This document shows, piece by piece, positions 47,660 through 48,771 of a DNA stretch of 48,771 nucleotides. The first letter of the stretch is position 1. Every line of letters begins with the position of its first letter. The position numbers were made by a program, and so were the translations under genes. The stretch is taken from assembly GCA_964510205.1 (NCBI GenBank), contig CAZEBW010000021.1, positions 1 to 48,771 on the forward strand, written 5' to 3'. The notes under the pieces are model-generated. The model was not told the origin of the DNA. It did no database searches and saw only the letters and a program-made list of their open reading frames with translations. This DNA comes from CAZEBW01 sp964510205 (lineage in GTDB: Bacteria > Chloroflexota > Anaerolineae > VGOG01).

Positions 47660-47688
47660 TTGCATGTAAAAGCGATTTGCGGTACAAT
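47660..47688 (+). promoter_or_regulatory. Promoter of the carbamate kinase gene
   Basis: TTGCAT (47660-47665), 17-base spacer, TACAAT (47683-47688). It starts 37 bases after MITE copy B. Confidence 0.78.
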
Positions 47689-47723
47689 CACAGGGTGCAA
47701 AATTCTAGATCAAGGAGGATCTC

Positions 47724-48683
47724 ATGGCCAAGCCGTTTTCACTTCCAAGAGTAGCTGTAGTCGCCATCGGCGGCAACTCTCTCATCAAGGACAAGGATCA
47801 CCGAACTGTGCCCGACCAGTTCGAGAGCACGCATGAGACCTGTGTCCACATCGCTGGCATGATCGAGCAAGGATGGGACGTGGTCATCACCCACGGCAAT
47901 GGCCCCCAGGTGGGCTTCATCCTGCTGCGCTCGGAGCTGGCCAGCCACGTGCTGCACACCGTCCCTCTGGACTCCTGCGGAGCGGACACCCAGGGGGCCA
48001 TCGGGTACATGATTCAGCAGTCCCTCTACAACGAGTTTGAAAAGAGGGGGATGAAAAAACAGGCCACCACGGTGGTCACCCAGGTGGTGGTGGGCAAGGA
48101 TGATCCGGCTTTCCAGAATCCCTCCAAACCCATCGGGTCGTTCTACGAGGAGGAAGAAGCCAAGAAGCTGGGCGCTGAGCGGGGCTGGGTGGTGAAAGAT
48201 GACGCCGGCCGCGGCTGGAGGAGGGTGGTTCCCTCGCCCATCCCCCTGGAGATCGTGGAGAGGGACGCCATCAAGACCCTGTTGGAGGCCGGCTTTGTGG
48301 TCATCGGCGTGGGGGGCGGGGGCATCCCTGTGGTTAGAGACGAGAACGGCAGCCTGACGGGCGTGGAGGCGGTCATTGACAAGGACTACGCCTCCGGCCT
48401 GTTGGCGGCCAGCATCCAGGCCGATCTGCTCCTCATCTCCACCGCTGTGGACCAGGTGGCCTTGAACTTCGGCCAGCCTGGGCAGAGGTGGTTGGACGAG
48501 ATGACGTTGGCCGAGGCGGAGCGCTACCTGGCCGAAGGCCACTTCGCGCCCGGCAGCATGGAGCCCAAAATCAGGGCCAGCATCAAGTTCCTGAAAGAGG
48601 GCGGGCGGGAGGCCCTCATCACCTCGCCGCAGAACATCGAGCGCGCCCTGGCCGGGGAGACGGGGACGCGGATCGTACCGTAA
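47724..48683 (+). CDS. arcC: Carbamate kinase
   Basis: 319 aa, amino-acid-kinase fold. VVAIGGNSLIKD (phosphate loop), ITHGNGPQVGFIL and VGGGGIPV match the carbamate kinase signatures; length fits. It catalyses carbamoyl phosphate + ADP to carbamate + ATP, the energy-yielding last step of arginine, agmatine or purine/allantoin fermentation. No arginine deiminase or carbamoyltransferase is adjacent, but the agmatinase-type enzyme in this window shows the organism handles guanidino compounds. AGGAGG lies before the ATG; the gene has its own promoter. Confidence 0.94.
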   Translation: MAKPFSLPRVAVVAIGGNSLIKDKDHRTVPDQFESTHETCVHIAGMIEQGWDVVITHGNGPQVGFILLRSELASHVLHTVPLDSCGADTQGAIGYMIQQSLYNEFEKRGMKKQATTVVTQVVVGKDDPAFQNPSKPIGSFYEEEEAKKLGAERGWVVKDDAGRGWRRVVPSPIPLEIVERDAIKTLLEAGFVVIGVGGGGIPVVRDENGSLTGVEAVIDKDYASGLLAASIQADLLLISTAVDQVALNFGQPGQRWLDEMTLAEAERYLAEGHFAPGSMEPKIRASIKFLKEGGREALITSPQNIERALAGETGTRIVP

Positions 48684-48746
48684 AACGTAAAACGTGAAAA
48701 CGTGAAACGTGATGCATAAGTTCACGTTTCACGCATCACGTTTCAC
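48682..48746. repeat. GTAAAAC/GTGAAAC array with inverted arm after arcC
   Basis: It begins in the arcC stop codon. Units GTAAAAC, GTAAAAC, GTGAAAAC, GTGAAAC, GTGATGC, then the inverted TTCACGTTTCACGCATCACG. Confidence 0.9.
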
Positions 48747-48771
48747 AGATCGGAAGAGCGTCGTGTAGGGA
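48747..48771. other. Illumina adapter read-through (artefact)
   Basis: The last 25 bases begin AGATCGGAAGAGCGTCG and match the common Illumina TruSeq adapter, not genome sequence. Confidence 0.97.

Noticed and set aside
16207..48746. Heptamer arrays considered as CRISPR arrays or iterons of a replication origin
   Set aside because: Units are 7-8 bp without spacers and are scattered over many loci. No cas or replication initiator gene is present.

Overview
The window is a 48.8-kb bacterial fragment, most likely a contig from a metagenome-assembled genome of an anaerobic or facultative member of Chloroflexota, Anaerolineae-like. The lineage call rests on the gene mix and on the secreted amidase at 7450-10233, which has a very long Thr/Pro linker, an 'IYLPVV' motif and a 'NGGFE' C-terminal domain, features I associate with Chloroflexota exported proteins. 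It is inference, not a database result. The last 25 bases match the Illumina adapter, so the right edge is a sequencing artefact. I see no rRNA, tRNA or CRISPR array.

Layout. 1-2.1 kb: birA and rsmG on the minus strand. 2.1-7.5 kb: a plus-strand metal/solute block, with a PRC-MgtE_N-CBS protein, a non-canonical Nramp transporter and an APC permease with two USP domains. 7.4-12.4 kb: recD2 followed by a secreted peptidoglycan amidase (minus). 12.6-27.4 kb: a largely minus-strand amine-catabolism island, containing an Lrp/AsnC regulator, an mttB remnant, two saccharopine-dehydrogenase-like enzymes, an agmatinase-type ureohydrolase, PotABCD, an aldehyde dehydrogenase, an ornithine cyclodeaminase fragment, a class III aminotransferase and an aldehyde:ferredoxin oxidoreductase. 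A decayed vapBC locus interrupts it. 27.6-32.9 kb: a lone pilin-like gene, a GNAT acetyltransferase, trmO, rsmI, an AbrB/PIN toxin-antitoxin pair, a phosphoglucose/phosphomannose isomerase and a small SWIM protein behind a promoter-leader-terminator cassette. 33-37.3 kb: a flippase-like membrane protein, a FAD oxidoreductase, a phosphoesterase and a DUF4349 lipoprotein. 37.4-44.6 kb: a surface-glycan block with two glycosyltransferase genes, a methyltransferase and a Wzt-type ABC ATPase without its permease. 44.7-48.7 kb: a trans-sulfuration enzyme, mtaB and a carbamate kinase.

The amine island reads as import plus oxidation. PotABCD imports polyamine, the ureohydrolase removes urea from guanidino compounds, and the aminotransferase yields an aldehyde that ALDH or AOR can oxidise. 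The saccharopine-dehydrogenase-like enzymes could act on amino-acid-like amines. The Lrp gene sits at the promoter-proximal end with a perfect sigma-70 promoter, and potABCD has a second promoter inside the agmatinase stop region.

The most unusual signal is not a gene. About 18 loci carry short arrays phased at 7 bp (less often 8 bp), with units that differ between loci. Many are followed by an inverted copy, and several fill a whole intergenic gap. Some supply the Shine-Dalgarno and start codon or the N-terminus of the next gene, and some lie inside genes. Around them are three roughly 100-bp elements, each flanked by a perfect 9-bp direct repeat (non-autonomous transposons), four complete CATTGCGAG palindromes and several other inverted-repeat elements. 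Together these suggest an intergenic landscape that is being actively remodelled.
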